From Merluccius polli (Eukaryota > Chordata > Actinopteri > Gadiformes > Merlucciidae), in NCBI GenBank assembly GCA_030340625.1, contig JAOPHQ010006539.1, positions 373,501 through 437,500 of the forward strand: a stretch of DNA of 64,000 bases, read 5' to 3'. How positions within the stretch are numbered: position 1 is the first letter of the stretch; every line of letters starts with the position of its first letter. Shown here one piece after another: positions 22,140 through 33,491 of this stretch. A program made the translations under genes and the position numbers. Under the pieces are notes generated by a model. It saw nothing but the letters and a program-made list of their open reading frames with translations. It was not told the origin of the DNA and searched no databases.

Positions 22140-24065
22140 GGGCTGAAACGATTCCTCGAGTAATTCGAGTACCTCGAATACAAAAAATGGTCCGAGGATT
22201 TTTTTCTGCCTCGAGGAATCGTTAGTTTAATAGAGCGCAACAGTGCGGTGCCGGAAGTAAAAATCCCATTCATTTTTCCCGTCGAGATTTTGATTAAAAG
22301 CCATTACGTCGTAACCATACAATGTATACTTACAACCGGCCGTTTTATTGTGCAATGATAGGATAGGCAACTTTAGTAACCAAAAACTAAAGGAAGGTTT
22401 CAAGAAAACAAGTTTTATTCGCGATGTCATTTAGAAGGACTGCATTACCCACAATCCTAAAGTGTAACACGACGTCTTTGATTGGTGGAGCTCGCTGTTA
22501 CCATGGAAACGTTTACCTACGAAAGTCAAGTCTACCACTGAACTCGATCGTTTACCACACAGAGCAACCATGATGTCCCTTAGACTCATGGAAAGTTAGA
22601 GTTGTTGTTAGAGCTGTAGATGAAATGAGCTGTACATATTGAAAAATATGTTGATATAGAATATACGATGATATATGATTAAAAACAAAATAAAAATATA
22701 TGATATAGCAGTGTTGTATAGTAATTTGGGTAGTATAAAGCCTAGGAATACATAATGTTGAATGAATACGTAACTAAAATCACATGTATTAAAAACGAGA
22801 AACGTTATTGCCTTATATAACCCATATAACACCCTGTCTTAGCCGACACACATTTGGAATCGGCATTGTTGGACGCGCGAGCGGTGATTGCAGTCAGGAC
22901 TGTACCATGTCGATGACAACACTATACACTATGAAACACTATACATACACACACAATATATGACACAACTTTTATTAAAAATATAAACACTATAATAATT
23001 ACAAAGGTGCAAGAAGCACGCTAAACTATCGGGTTGGAAATTGTCGGAAAGGGTTCGCAATGGTTTATGGGATGAGTTCACTTGTTCACAAAATAATGTA
23101 CACAGTCTTGTACCTTTGCCTTTTCTTCCGTTTTCCAAATTCTTTTTATGCCCGAATCAAACATAATATGGTCACGACTACCATTGGCTTATTGGTTAAA
23201 GGCTTAATACTATTTTTATAAGGAGTCTACGAAAAGTGGACGAGATAAATACATGGGAAATTTCCGGCACCGTTGCTGTTAAAAAAGGGGCGGTCACTGT
23301 TACGCTCTATTGAGCGGAGGACCGGAGACAAGGTAATATTAACGTAGCAAATCAGTTTGATCAACGTTAATGTATTTTACGAACATAAACGCCTGCCTTG
23401 CAGAGGGCTAGGTTTTTGTTAATTATGACTGACTACTGTCAAGTTTGTGGTTAGTTTATTACGAGCGTGACGACATGACTTCATAGAGGGTTGATTTAAA
23501 ATTTAAAAGGACAGCGCTGATGAGTCTAGATGGAAATAAAAACATAATAAAGTTAATTAAGCAATTTAGTCAACTACTATGTAGCTGGTCACAGTGTGTC
23601 TCACTCTATTGATTATGTGTGTGGTTATTGTGTTCCAATACAGTAGTTGTCTTAATTGTACACTGCAAAAAGACACTGCAAAATAAATGCCTTATGTTTT
23701 TGATAACTTGAAAGTAATGTAATTTTATTTATTTTTGATATCTTGAAAGTAATTTAATTTTATTTATTTTTGTTATCTTGAAAGTAATTTAATTTTATTT
23801 GTGTTTTACTTATTCTTATTTATGTTAGCAGTTGCCTCTTTGGTAATGTTTCAAGACCAGAAAATACTTGCTAAATCAAAACAGTTGATTCTAAAAAAGG
23901 AAACCAATTGGTCATTCATTATTAAGTGAAATATGTTATTTTCTCTTGTGTATTCATAATTGCTCTTTAACCAAGCAAAAATACGTTTTATCCGATTACT
24001 CGATTAATCGATGTAATTTTCAGTAGAGTACTCGATTACTAAAATATTCGATAGCTGCAGCCCTA
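22140..24065. mobile_element. Non-autonomous hAT element, 1.9 kb
   Basis: Ends AGGGCTGAAACG and CTGCAGCCCTA are imperfect inverted repeats with subterminal ATTCGAG/CTCGAAT and CGATTA motifs. The direct repeat CACTACAA flanks it at 22132-22139 and 24066-24073. A second layer of inverted similarity (around 22233 and 23330, GAGCG...GCCGGAA) lies inside. No transposase ORF. Confidence 0.78.
23690..23812. repeat. ~47-bp tandem repeat, about three units
   Basis: Units share TTTTTGATATCTTGAAAG followed by TAATTTAATTTTATTTA, with slight variation. Confidence 0.85.
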
Positions 24066-24527
24066 CACTACAACTGCTACATCAGTCTGATGCATTTTGA
24101 TGTTCTCTGCATTTGTGCGCATTATATGTGGAGTAAACATTTGTTTTAAACTTGCAAGCCCTAAATGGACATGGCACCATTTATTTCCATCTTAAATGCC
24201 CCCTTAGATGAACATACATGTCCCTCTCAACAAATGGCTGCTTAAAAATCACACACAGGGCAATGAAATGCCCGATTAATAGTCATGACTGCCTCCACCG
24301 GCACCTACCAATCTTTTCTCAGAATGTATTCTCGACAAATGTACCTTCAGGGAATTAAAAGTACTAAATGTACACATGCAGTTGTTATACAGGCAAGGTA
24401 AAGGTGAAACTGTGGAATACTGGCCACGGTAGAGTCTGTAATGTCTCAATAAATGTATTTTTAAGGCACTAGAAAAGCCACACAATTTACAATTCCACAT
24501 GATTTGATTAAAACTACAATAAAACAA

Positions 24528-24881
24528 TGACTTGTCAAAGTCTAGGCAGTAAACTTGTTTTTTGGTTTCTGTCCAAGGCTTGAATTATCACTTTTTCCCT
24601 TAACCGAATGAAGAGTTTTTTTTTCAAATGATTTTAAGATCAGTTAACTTACCTTAACGTTAGCTAGCTAACCGAAAGTAAAAAGCACACTAGCTAAGTG
24701 GCTCTTGAACAGCATGGGCATATTAGCTAGCAAGCTACAGAGTTACATTTTTAACAGAAAACTTTCACAAACTAACATTACTCAGCAGCCAACTTGACAG
24801 TGACTATCAAGTAACTTAATGTTATGATTTTTTTTCTTTCTGATATGGGAGAGGTGCAGACGCACACCAGATCAAGAGGTG
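24528..24881. other. Unassigned AT-rich sequence
   Basis: Contains clusters of GCTAGC-type motifs but nothing I can name. It is the left flank of the gypsy 2 insertion. Confidence 0.4.
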
Positions 24882-24886
24882 CTGGC

Positions 24887-25085
24887 TGTGATGTTTAGGT
24901 TTGTAACCAAGGGATGACAATATGAATAACTCACGGAGACCGTTGTAGTACGACTGTTACTCTTTACTTGAGTCTTCAACCACTACAGTTTTCCCCCGTA
25001 CTGTTGTACTTCCTTTAGGTTATAACTGACACAGACACCACCCAGTGGTAAGGAGGTGAACTACAACTAAACACAATACATCACA
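24887..25085 (-). repeat. 3' LTR of gypsy 2
   Basis: TGTGATGTTTAGG to ATACATCACA; 199 bp, outer side flanked by CTGGC. Confidence 0.96.
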
Positions 25086-25288
25086 TCTCTCCCCTTAAGA
25101 TAGACATTCTCTAAACAGTTCTACCCTGCAGTAACTTCTGGTAATTACTGAGTTGTCTTTGTAAACTAAAACATATCATTTATTTTACTAAATAAAACTC
25201 TGAACTTACAACTAAATGTTCCTTGGCAGTATTTGTATTACTTAAAACTCACAACTTAAACAATGCCTTATATTTTCAATACTCAAGT

Positions 25289-26425
25289 TCATGGAGAGTA
25301 ACGTGATGGTGGTTTGATCACTCTGCCCACTCGTGACCTCTTCACCACTTCTTCATTCACGGTAGGTGGTGCAGATACTTTCACAGGTGACGATGCTGGT
25401 GTCTGGAATGATGCGTCACGTTCTGCCGGTTGTCTTTCTCCTGGATCATAGTCTTCCGGATGTGGAGAACTCTGTGTTGTGAAAGTCTTTTCTCTGGTTT
25501 TCAGCAGGTGTCGCCGATTTCTTCTGTAGGTGTTTCCATCAGGTGTTTTGATGACGAAGGATCTTGGCGTATCATGACTTTTCAACACTGTTGCTGGTTG
25601 CCAGTTGTCTTTCACTTTTACTCTGACCTTTTCTCCTTCCTCAAGAGTTGGTAGATGTTTCGCTCCACGATCGAAGTAATGTTTCAGCTGCCTGTCTTTG
25701 ATGTTCTTGTCTGCGTTCTTATGTATTTGTGGTTTCAGGAGCTGTGTTGATGTAGGCAATTTTGTTTTCAGTCTACGTCCCATTAACAACTGAGCAGGAG
25801 ACAGCTTAACGCCATCTAGTGGTGCATTTCTGTACTCCATCAAAGCAATGTATGGGTCGTTCTGGCACTCTGCAGCTTTCTTTAACAGATTTTTTACTGT
25901 CTGAATTGCTCTTTCACTTTGCCCATTAGACTGTGGAAATCCTGGGCTGGACGTGGTGTGTATGAATTCCCAGTTCTGTGTGAATGTTCTGAATTCTGCA
26001 CTTGAGAATTGTGGACCATTGTCCGACACGACTTCATCCGGAATTCCATGTCTTGAAAAGATAGACTTGAGAGCTGTCACTACATGTCCACTTGCTGTCT
26101 GTGTGAGCTTGGCGATCTCTGGAAACTTGGAGAAGTAATCCACACACATCAGATAATCACCTTGATTGTAGTGAAACAGATCAACGCCAACTTTCGCCCA
26201 TGCTCTGTCTGGTATTTCATGGCTGACGAGTGGTTCTTTGGTGTTATTGCGTTTGAACTTATTGCAGACTGAACACTTCATAACAACATCCTCAATCTCT
26301 TTTGCCATTCCTGGCCAGTACATGACATCTCTGGCTCTTTCTTTGCATTTCACTATGCCTAGGTGAGACTCATGAACTCTCTCCAGCATGTCTGACCTCA
26401 AGCTATGCGGTACTAGCCTGGTCAC
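25289..26425 (-). pseudogene. Gypsy 2 integrase
   Basis: About 370 codons with the HHCC zinc domain (ERVHESHLG...CSVCNKFKR) and the DDE core: Asp in GVDLFHY, Asp in SDNGPQFS, and Glu in NGQSERAIQTVKN. A GRRLKTKLP block and basic tail follow. The frame is open to its stop at 25289, but the N-terminal end is cut by the MITE at 26414-26962. Confidence 0.93.
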
Positions 26426-26962
26426 CAGCCTCTCGTACTACATTTCATTTGTACAGAGAGTCTGGCCACTCACCATTGACAATTGTTAACTAACTGAAGG
26501 CGGGTGCTCTGTTGAAGTTTAAAACTATTGGATCTGCCCAGTGCCACTCCGAATCTGCCATAACCAATCGCTAACGTTTGGTCGTGACGTATGTCATGCG
26601 ACAGAACCGACCGGAAACCACGTGACGTAGCCGCCCAGACCCCAGACCAACAACAACTATATCCGTGATACCTCATTGCAATGAACAGAGTAGAGTGTGA
26701 AGATGGATGTCAACGAGAGCTGCAGGTTTTGTACTTTGAATTTAAGAGTAAACGGAACAATTGGAAATGTCAGGCAAATGTACTACAACTCAAACTAGCG
26801 CATGACTTCAACGTCATCGTTCTCAGCCACTCCCTCTGTTCGCTGATTGGACAGGTAAAACTTTACCGGGAGAAAACCCGCGAATATGCCGAAAACCCAG
26901 ACAGAGTACTGAAGGGAAATGAAAATTGAGCGGAAGTACGTCGGAGGGCGGAGCCAGGCTAA
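26414..26962. mobile_element. hAT-like MITE inside gypsy 2
   Basis: Ends TAGCCTGG and CCAGGCTAA are inverted repeats. An 8-bp duplication TGCGGTAC lies at 26406-26413 and 26963-26970. It must be younger than the young gypsy 2 element that hosts it. Confidence 0.9.
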
Positions 26963-27105
26963 TGCGGTACAACAACTCGTGAGCTTTTGAAGAGTAGGCC
27001 ATCAGAGCATGTGCGCTCTTCTCTGAAAGTCCAATACTTCCTGACCTCTGGTGGAACGTGTCTGATTTCTGCAGGCCATCCTGTCTGAACGCAGTTCATC
27101 ACCAG

Positions 27106-27955
27106 TCACATTTCTTCATCTGCTGCTGTTGCTGTCTTGAAGGCATTCAGCTTTCCGGTTGAGATTGGCAGGTAAGATGACAAGACATGAATTTGTAATT
27201 CATCTTCCAAGAGTGGTTCGGTGTGCTCTTTGAGATAGGCACGGCTCAGTGTGTCTGCTATATACAACTCTTTCCCAGGTTTGTATTTTACTTGTAGCTC
27301 ATAGCGTTGCAGTCTCATAAGCATTCGTTGTAGTCGAGGAGGGGCTTTCTGTAGTGACTTTTTGAACACTGTCTCTAAGGGCTTATGGTCAGACTCAACG
27401 TGCACAGATTTCCCATAAATGTACTGGTTGAATTTCTCACAGCCAAAGACGATATCTAAAAGCTCTTTCTCTATCTGAGCGTATCTTTTTTGACACTCAG
27501 TGAGCGACCTCGATCCAAATGCTATGGGCTGTCCTTGCAGTATCACTGCTCCTAATCCTTCAGAACTCGCGTCTACTGACAGCGTAATGTCTTTGCTGAC
27601 ATCAAAGTATCTCAACACTGGGGTGTGACTCACCAGTGACTTCAGCTTTCTGAAGCTCTCTTGTTGCTCAGAGTCATGCTATGTCACTTTCTAGCAGTTT
27701 TCTCACAGGTGCACTCACCTCTGCCAGATTCGGTATAAATTTCGCCAGATACTGCAGCATGCCCAGGAACCTCATCAGAGCTGCTTTGTCTTCTGGTTCC
27801 GGCATGTCCTGTATCGCTCTGACCTTTTCTGGGTCGGGTTTCAATCCGTCTGCTGACAAAACATGTCCAACCTTTGAAACACCTCTGGAGCAGACGAGAT
27901 GCCGAAAGGTAATCTCAGGAAACGATACCTTCCAAACGGAGTGTTGAAAGTACAC
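27106..27955 (-). pseudogene. Gypsy 2 RT thumb and RNase H
   Basis: Two frames. The first (about 27873-27674) has KVGHVLSADGLKPDPEKV and FLGMLQYLAKFIP (thumb). The second (27633-27106) has LSVDASSEGLGAVILQ (RNase H Asp), YAQIEKELLDIVFGCEKF (Glu), ESDHKPLE (Asp) and ADTLSRAY. It ends at an in-frame TGA, after which the integrase N-terminus continues. Confidence 0.9.
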
Positions 27956-29583
27956 AGTTTGGAGCTTTCGTCGTCGATTTGCACCTGCCAGAAGCCATGG
28001 TTGGCATCCAATACAGAGAACACTTTGGCATTTGGCATTTCCGCGACTATCTCTTCAACTGTGCGTAGTGGATAATGCTCTCGACGTATCGCTTTGTTCA
28101 GATCTTGTGGGTCAATGCAAATCCTAAGTTTGTTTGGTTTGACTACAGTCACCATGCTATTCACCCAGTCAGTGGGCTCTGTTTGTCTCGCAATGACTCC
28201 AATGTCTTCCATTCTGTTTAGTTCTACTTTAACTTTGTCTTTTAATGCTACCCGTACTTTGCGTGGTGCATGAATGACTGGTGGAACCTCTTTGTCCAGC
28301 TGAATATGGTGTAATCCTGGAACACATCCTAAGCCTGTGAATAAATCTTCATATTCACCTAAGATGTTGTCTTCATTTCCTATTTTGAACACTCTTTTGA
28401 TCAGGCCTAGCTCTGTGCATGCATCTCTGCCAATAATTGCTGGTGAATTGCCATCAACAACTTGGAATTCAAGCTCATATTCCTTGTCTTTATGGTAACA
28501 CTTGAGCTTTGCCTTGCCCTTTGGCTCCATCGTGTGGCCAGAATAGGTAACAAGCTTGCAATTGGATTTCAGAAGTGCTTTCCTGTTTGCTACTTTCTCA
28601 TATTCCTTGTACGGCAATACATTGCACTCTGCTCCTGTGTCTAGCTTAAATGTCACTGCATGGTTATTTATTGTCAGTGCTTGTGTCCATTTCTGATTTT
28701 CCTTTTCATTTGCAGAGACTACATCCAGACGCTTGGTTGGCACATTTTCTTTCATTTCAATGCAACCTAGATACATTTCAGCATTTCCTTCCTGTTCTAA
28801 TTCATAAACTTTTCTCTCTGTTTTCTTTGAGTTGTCTTTTTGTCTCGGTGTTCTGCACACACGGCCGAAGTGATTCATTCGTGAACACTCGTTGCAAACT
28901 TTTCCGTATGCAGGACATTTCTTTGGCTCGTGTGTGTATCCACATCTCGTGCATTCCTCACCGTCTTTCCTAGCACTTTTCATATGCATGCTATCTTGCT
29001 TAGCTCTGGGCCTTGTTTTAGTTATTTTGTTCACCGCAATGTCTGATTCCTCTTGCAGAGCTTTCATGTGACTTTGTGTACTTTCGTTAGCTCGACAAAT
29101 GTCTAATGCTTTTTCCAAATCCAATTTCTCATCTCGTAAGAGTCTTGCCCTCACTATGTCATTGTTAACTCCACACACTATGCGGTCTTTTATCAGTTCA
29201 TCCGTCAAAGTTCCAAATTCACAATCCTTAGCTTTATTTTTCAAATCAGTCACGTATGCGTCAATGGTTTCATTTTGTCCTTGCGCTCTCGTAAAGAAGA
29301 TATGTCTCAGGTAAGTTACATACTTTCTTGGTTCACAGTATTTCCTAAAGCTTTCTTTCAATACATCCAAATCCAGTTTTCCATCAGCACATTCCAATGT
29401 GTTATATACCTTCAAGGCTTCATCTCCCGCCACATGTAGAAACGTTGCACACTGCCTTTCTTCACTCTTCTCCGCCATACCAGATGCGATGAGATAGAGG
29501 TCGAACTTCTGAACCCATGTTCGCCAGTTTTCAGCGACGTTTCCCTCGAAGCTCAGACTATTTGGAGGTTTCAGTTGCTCCAT
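27841..29583 (-). pseudogene. Gypsy 2 gag-protease-RT (N-terminal 580 codons)
   Basis: One open frame from ATG 29583. It holds a capsid-like region (residues ~1-190), zinc-knuckle cysteines (CTRCGYTHEPKKCP and CNECSRMNHFGRVC, ~222-258), an aspartic protease with LDTGAECNVLP (~317) and IIGRDACTELGL, and the RT fingers and first palm part with RICIDPQDLNKAIRREHYP, FSVLDANHGFWQ (first Asp) and FGISSAPEVFQ. Just after that motif, near 27873, the reading jumps to the thumb in another frame. The segment containing the xxDD catalytic pair is missing, so this copy cannot encode active reverse transcriptase. Confidence 0.93.
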
Positions 29584-29596
29584 AGTTCAACTAGTT

Positions 29597-29610
29597 CACT
29601 TCTGACACCA
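29597..29610 (-). promoter_or_regulatory. Primer-binding site, tRNA-Leu type
   Basis: TGGTGTCAGAAGTG directly follows the 5' LTR. From memory it is complementary to the 3' end of vertebrate tRNA-Leu(CAG) including CCA, over 14 nt. Gag-pol starts 13 nt further on at the ATG 29583. Confidence 0.8.
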
Positions 29611-29810
29611 TGTGATGTTTAGGTTTGTAACCAAGGGATGACAATATGAATAACTCACGGAGACCGTTGTAGTACGACTGTTACTCTTTACTTGAGTCTT
29701 CAACCACTACAGTTTTCCCCCCGTACTGTTGTACTTCCTTTAGGTTATAACTGACACAGACACCACCCAGTGGTAAGGAGGTGAACTACAACTAAACACA
29801 ATACATCACA
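29611..29810 (-). repeat. 5' LTR of gypsy 2
   Basis: Same sequence as the 3' LTR with one extra C; 200 bp, outer side flanked by CTGGC. Confidence 0.96.
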
Positions 29811-29932
29811 CTGGCAACCTGGGCCAAAACTTGAAATAGAGAAAAGTACTGCCACACACTCCGAGTTGCGAGGTTTTAATGAGGTGATAACGTTTCGGCC
29901 GAACTGGCCTTCCTCAGATCACATAATGACAT

Positions 29933-30310
29933 GGGGCCTCATGTACGAAGACTTGCGTGGATTTTGGCGTACGCCAAAACCCCGAAAATGTCGTACGCAC
30001 AAATAAATTCAGATGTATCAAAGTGTGCGTACGCATGGATCCGAGCACGTTTCTTTTGTACATCCCGATCAACGTGGAACTGAGCGCACGTGCAGATGTG
30101 GCAAACTCCTCCCTGTCCACGCCCCCATTTAAATATGCAAATCTATGTAAATAGGCCCTGGACCTGAGATTCACCTCTATCCGATCACATAAAACAAGCA
30201 AGTGTGGCACAGAGGATATTTATATATTATTGCCACTGACTTAAATGTGTTATTTTATATGTATGGACTTTATTTGGCATTTTTACAGACACCCCCCATT
30301 CAATTTTAAG

Positions 30311-30361
<51 letters not shown>

Positions 30362-31135
30362 GTATTAAAGGCGCAAGACCACCCGCGGCTATATAAACTG
30401 TGGGCTGCGCTGCGTTCTTCAGTCGGCAGTTAACCGGGACCAGTAAAGCCACTGAAGACCAGCCGACTCACTTGTCTTTTTGTTTAATTGATTCTTTCAG
30501 AATAACATATTTTCTAAAATATGCCAACCCTTGAGTCAGCTTGCACTCTATGGGTGTAACACAAGCATGAACAAAGGAAAGAAAAGCGTTTAGTGCGCGA
30601 AGTGGTAGTGCGCGATTGTCAACGGGGGGGGGGTTAGTGCGCAATTGTCAACCGGGGGGGTGGGGGGGGGGGGTTATCAGCTTATGAGCCAATTGTTATC
30701 GTTTGCAAGTAAAACCTCGCGTTCCCTAAATACTCGCTCACGTCGGATTGCGCCATTTGCAAGGTCCTCTACAACGCTAACGCTGCCATCGGTAATACCA
30801 TTTTCTTCATCACATTGCGCATGCGTTTATATCCACCCGTATAATTGCAAACACGGTGGGTGTGTTAATTGTTCATAAGTGTGTCTATGACGTGCCCATC
30901 ACTCTGATGACTAATTGTTTTTGACATTATTAACAGTTTCCCAGCGTCACCTCTAAGTGTCGCCAAAGGAACAATATCTGTAGAAACGTGCGTACGCCAG
31001 CCATGAAGTTGACGTGAGGCACCGCACATTTCCACGGTCATTTCACGTTTCATACATCTGAACGTGAGCGTGGAACGCCTTTTTTTTACGTACGCCACGT
31101 TTTTGTGCGTACGCAACTTTCGTACATGAGGCCCC
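29933..31135. mobile_element. Harbinger/ISL2EU-like MITE
   Basis: Ends GGGGCCTCATGTACGAA and its inverted copy are perfect over 17 bp. Subterminal GCGTACGC palindromes recur at both ends. No transposase. The family name is from memory of fish GGGCCTCAT elements; I could not define a clear target duplication. Confidence 0.72.
30312..30361. repeat. (ATT)n microsatellite
   Basis: An uninterrupted ATT run inside the Harbinger-like element. G-runs also occur at 30624-30673. Confidence 0.95.
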
Positions 31136-32189
31136 TGGTTCCAACCCTCAGTTTTTAAGGAGGAGTTGATTAGGCCTAATTACATACAGCTGATGAGACA
31201 CTCATGATTGAATTAGACTTGTGTGGGGGTGTCACAGTACAATTTTAGAAGTAAATATACATCATGTTCTACTAAATATCCCACACAAACACATTACAGA
31301 ATTTCAGGTATCCAATAGATTAACGAACTACCTAAATCTGTTCTGTATGTATTTTTTTCTTTCTGAACCACTAAAGCAGGAATTGGGCTGCTTGCAAGCT
31401 ATGGCTAATGTTTGCACAACTCAGTAAGCTAGCACACGTTCCAGCATTCAAACAATGTACTTTTGCAATTCAAACAGCATGACAAACAGTAACTAATGCG
31501 AAGCATTAATAAAATAACAGAACAAAGTTACCCCGCGTGGACGACAAAACCGTATCTGTGTCCTGAGTTGGCAAATCAATTCTTTCATCAACAAACACAC
31601 ACCGCAGTGCAGAGAGTCCCCCCGAGCTCCTCCGTTATGGACTGGTCCGAACCGGTCACGTCCTCTCTCTTTCCCGTGCGCAAAGAAGGCAAAGTGAACG
31701 TCAGGTTCATTGTTCACATTCTGGGCGGGATGCAACACACTGGGTTGCCCAAATACAAATGAAGAGCTGAAGTTGATGAGTGGTTTGGCATATTTCCGCC
31801 TCTCATCTGTCAATCAAATCATTGCGCAAAATGCGCATTGCAATCTTTACACTTTGGGAGATCATTTCAAGAATGATCAAGAATTGTTTGGTTTACTTGG
31901 GTACAATATTATGATTTAGAAACTGAAATAAAAAACAAAAATTGAAAAATTCTAAGCCATACTCAGCATTATAGCAGCCCATCAGCAGGGCTTACATATT
32001 TGTAAACTTAAAGAAAATGAGTTGATGATTTGAACAAACTGGAAATATATCACCAACACTTAAAATGCCTATAACTTCAACAATTCATTTTTGAGTCAGG
32101 TTAAATTCATGGGAATGAGTGACTCCAACTTTTTTATTTAGTTATGTTAACTTACTTCTTTTATTAAGATGTACTTCGAGTGTTCCTAG
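31136..32189. other. Unassigned sequence
   Basis: No recognised gene or repeat. A 106-codon minus-strand open stretch at 31813-31493 has no motif I can name. Confidence 0.4.
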
Positions 32190-32569
32190 GGTCTCAAGCA
32201 GTTCTATGTCCTTTGCTAATCCATGACCTCACATATGGAATTGTGGTTGAACTGGGTCAGCTGTGGTTCAACAAGGCAAAAAAAGAGTAGCAAGGAGATT
32301 GTGTATGTGAGAAGAGATGACCTGTTGGCAGTGCAGGTTAAGTTAATCTGCACCGGCTGGCTGCCTTGCCTTGGTCCAACTGAGACTGCAGGAAGCAAAG
32401 GACAAGTGGCACAGAACAAGTTACTGGGTCAACATTCATGTCCAAACACCAGGCTGAAAAGATTCTCCACCTTAGGGAGTAACTAGCTCAAGTGGATGGA
32501 GCTCTAGCATTGCTCAATGTCGGACAGTCTCATCTAACTGTTGAGAGATGGACTCTGCAGAGACCAGAC
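32190..32569 (-). pseudogene. DIRS-like tyrosine recombinase, N-terminal fragment only
   Basis: In broken frames the sequence reads NARAPSTKASYSLRWRIFSAWC and SVPLVLCFLQSQLD, as in the SAM-like core-binding domain of DIRS recombinases. The catalytic domain is absent. Confidence 0.6.
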
Positions 32570-33277
32570 CTACAAGCGCAGGGCAGTTGGGTTTGGATGC
32601 CAAATCTGCCCATCTACCTGCGACAGAAGGTCCGCTCTGAATGGCAGTTGCCATGGTGACACTGTGTCAGCTGAATCAGGTCTTTGGGTCACTACACCTG
32701 GAAGAAACCCTGTCCTGGACAGAATTCTGGCCGCCCTGCTTGCTACACTCGGGATGTGGACTGCCCTCAGAGAGTTCAGTCGAGGCCACGCCCATGTCAG
32801 TAGTTCCCTTGCTACCTGGAGAGAGCATAGTGACTTTGTTCCACCCTGGTGGTTTATGTGATACACTGCAGAGGTGTTGTCTGTTCTTACTAGTACGTGC
32901 TTGTGACATATGAGTGACAACAAACCCCTGAGAGCGAGATGAACGGCCCTTAGTTCGAGTACATTTATGTGTTCTGATGACCAGGGGGGCTCCCATCTCC
33001 CCCTCACTGTCCTGCCCTCCCAGGCGGCTCCCCAGCCCGTCAGGGATGCATCTGTTGTGATTATTGACCTTCTGAGAGGCAGGTTCCCCAGTGGTGTTCC
33101 TCCGAGAAGAAAGTCCCTGTCCCTCCAGGGGAGCAGGGCCTGCATGCAGGACTGTGTCATGAGCAGCCTCATCCTCCTGTTCTTTTTCAGATGGAGATGA
33201 AAGGAGTAGAACCATCGCTGTATGGGATGCGCCCTCAGCAGGCCCAAGGGAATCACCACTGATGCTGCTGCCATCAA
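32570..33277 (-). pseudogene. DIRS-like RNase H
   Basis: An open stretch of about 235 codons with TTDASLTGWGAAWEG (Asp), INVLELRAVHLAL (Glu) and VRTDNTSAVYHINHQGG (Asp). This is the characteristic DIRS RNase H, well preserved. Confidence 0.88.
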
Positions 33278-33491
33278 TCACAGCAGTTTCTGAACCCTGT
33301 GAGCAGTCACAAGCTTCTATAGTTGGAAATGACTTAACGTCTTCTCCACACTGTCTATCCTCTGGGGAGTTAGACACGCATTCATTGTCACAGAATTGAA
33401 GTGGAGACCAAGAACATTTACCTGTTGCAGAGGCTGCAGATTGCTCTTTTTCCAGTTCACTGGACTACTTGATCTAGAGAGTGGGCACAGA

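Larger units (their letters stand above)
21337..24527 (-). pseudogene. Remnant of a multicopy fish gene with C2H2-like fingers
   Basis: The N-terminal piece (24527-24276) has paired Cys-X2-Cys/His-X3-4-His patterns (WNCKLCGF...HLLRHYRLYRG, then CLYNNC...HLSRIH). The C-terminal piece near 21500-21340 reads SVVADNLGAHGLAGF in one frame. Both resemble, from memory, parts of a repetitive fish protein family of unknown function, and they lie in consistent minus-strand order. A hAT element (22140-24065) and many stops separate them. I do not assign a function; it may be a domesticated or transposon-borne gene. Confidence 0.45.
24887..29810 (-). mobile_element. Ty3/gypsy retrotransposon (gypsy 2), young but defective
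   Basis: Two LTRs of 199 and 200 bp differ, as far as I can see, only by one C in a C-run. The element is flanked by a perfect 5-bp duplication CTGGC (24882-24886, 29811-29815) and has a tRNA primer-binding site. Gag-pol runs 29583 down to 25289, with no separate envelope and no chromodomain. It lacks the RT active-site segment, has one TGA after RNase H, and a hAT MITE splits RNase H from integrase. Confidence 0.95.

Noticed and set aside
26681..26929. 82-codon plus-strand ORF inside the gypsy 2 MITE
   Set aside because: No motif, lies wholly in a non-autonomous element with defined ends, and has no splice or promoter context.
29597..29610. tRNA gene fragment
   Set aside because: Only the 3' acceptor complement is present, placed exactly next to an LTR, which makes it a primer-binding site rather than a tRNA gene.
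31493..31813. 106-codon minus-strand ORF in unassigned sequence
   Set aside because: Overlaps equally open frames on the other strand and shows no recognisable domain; length is within chance expectation.
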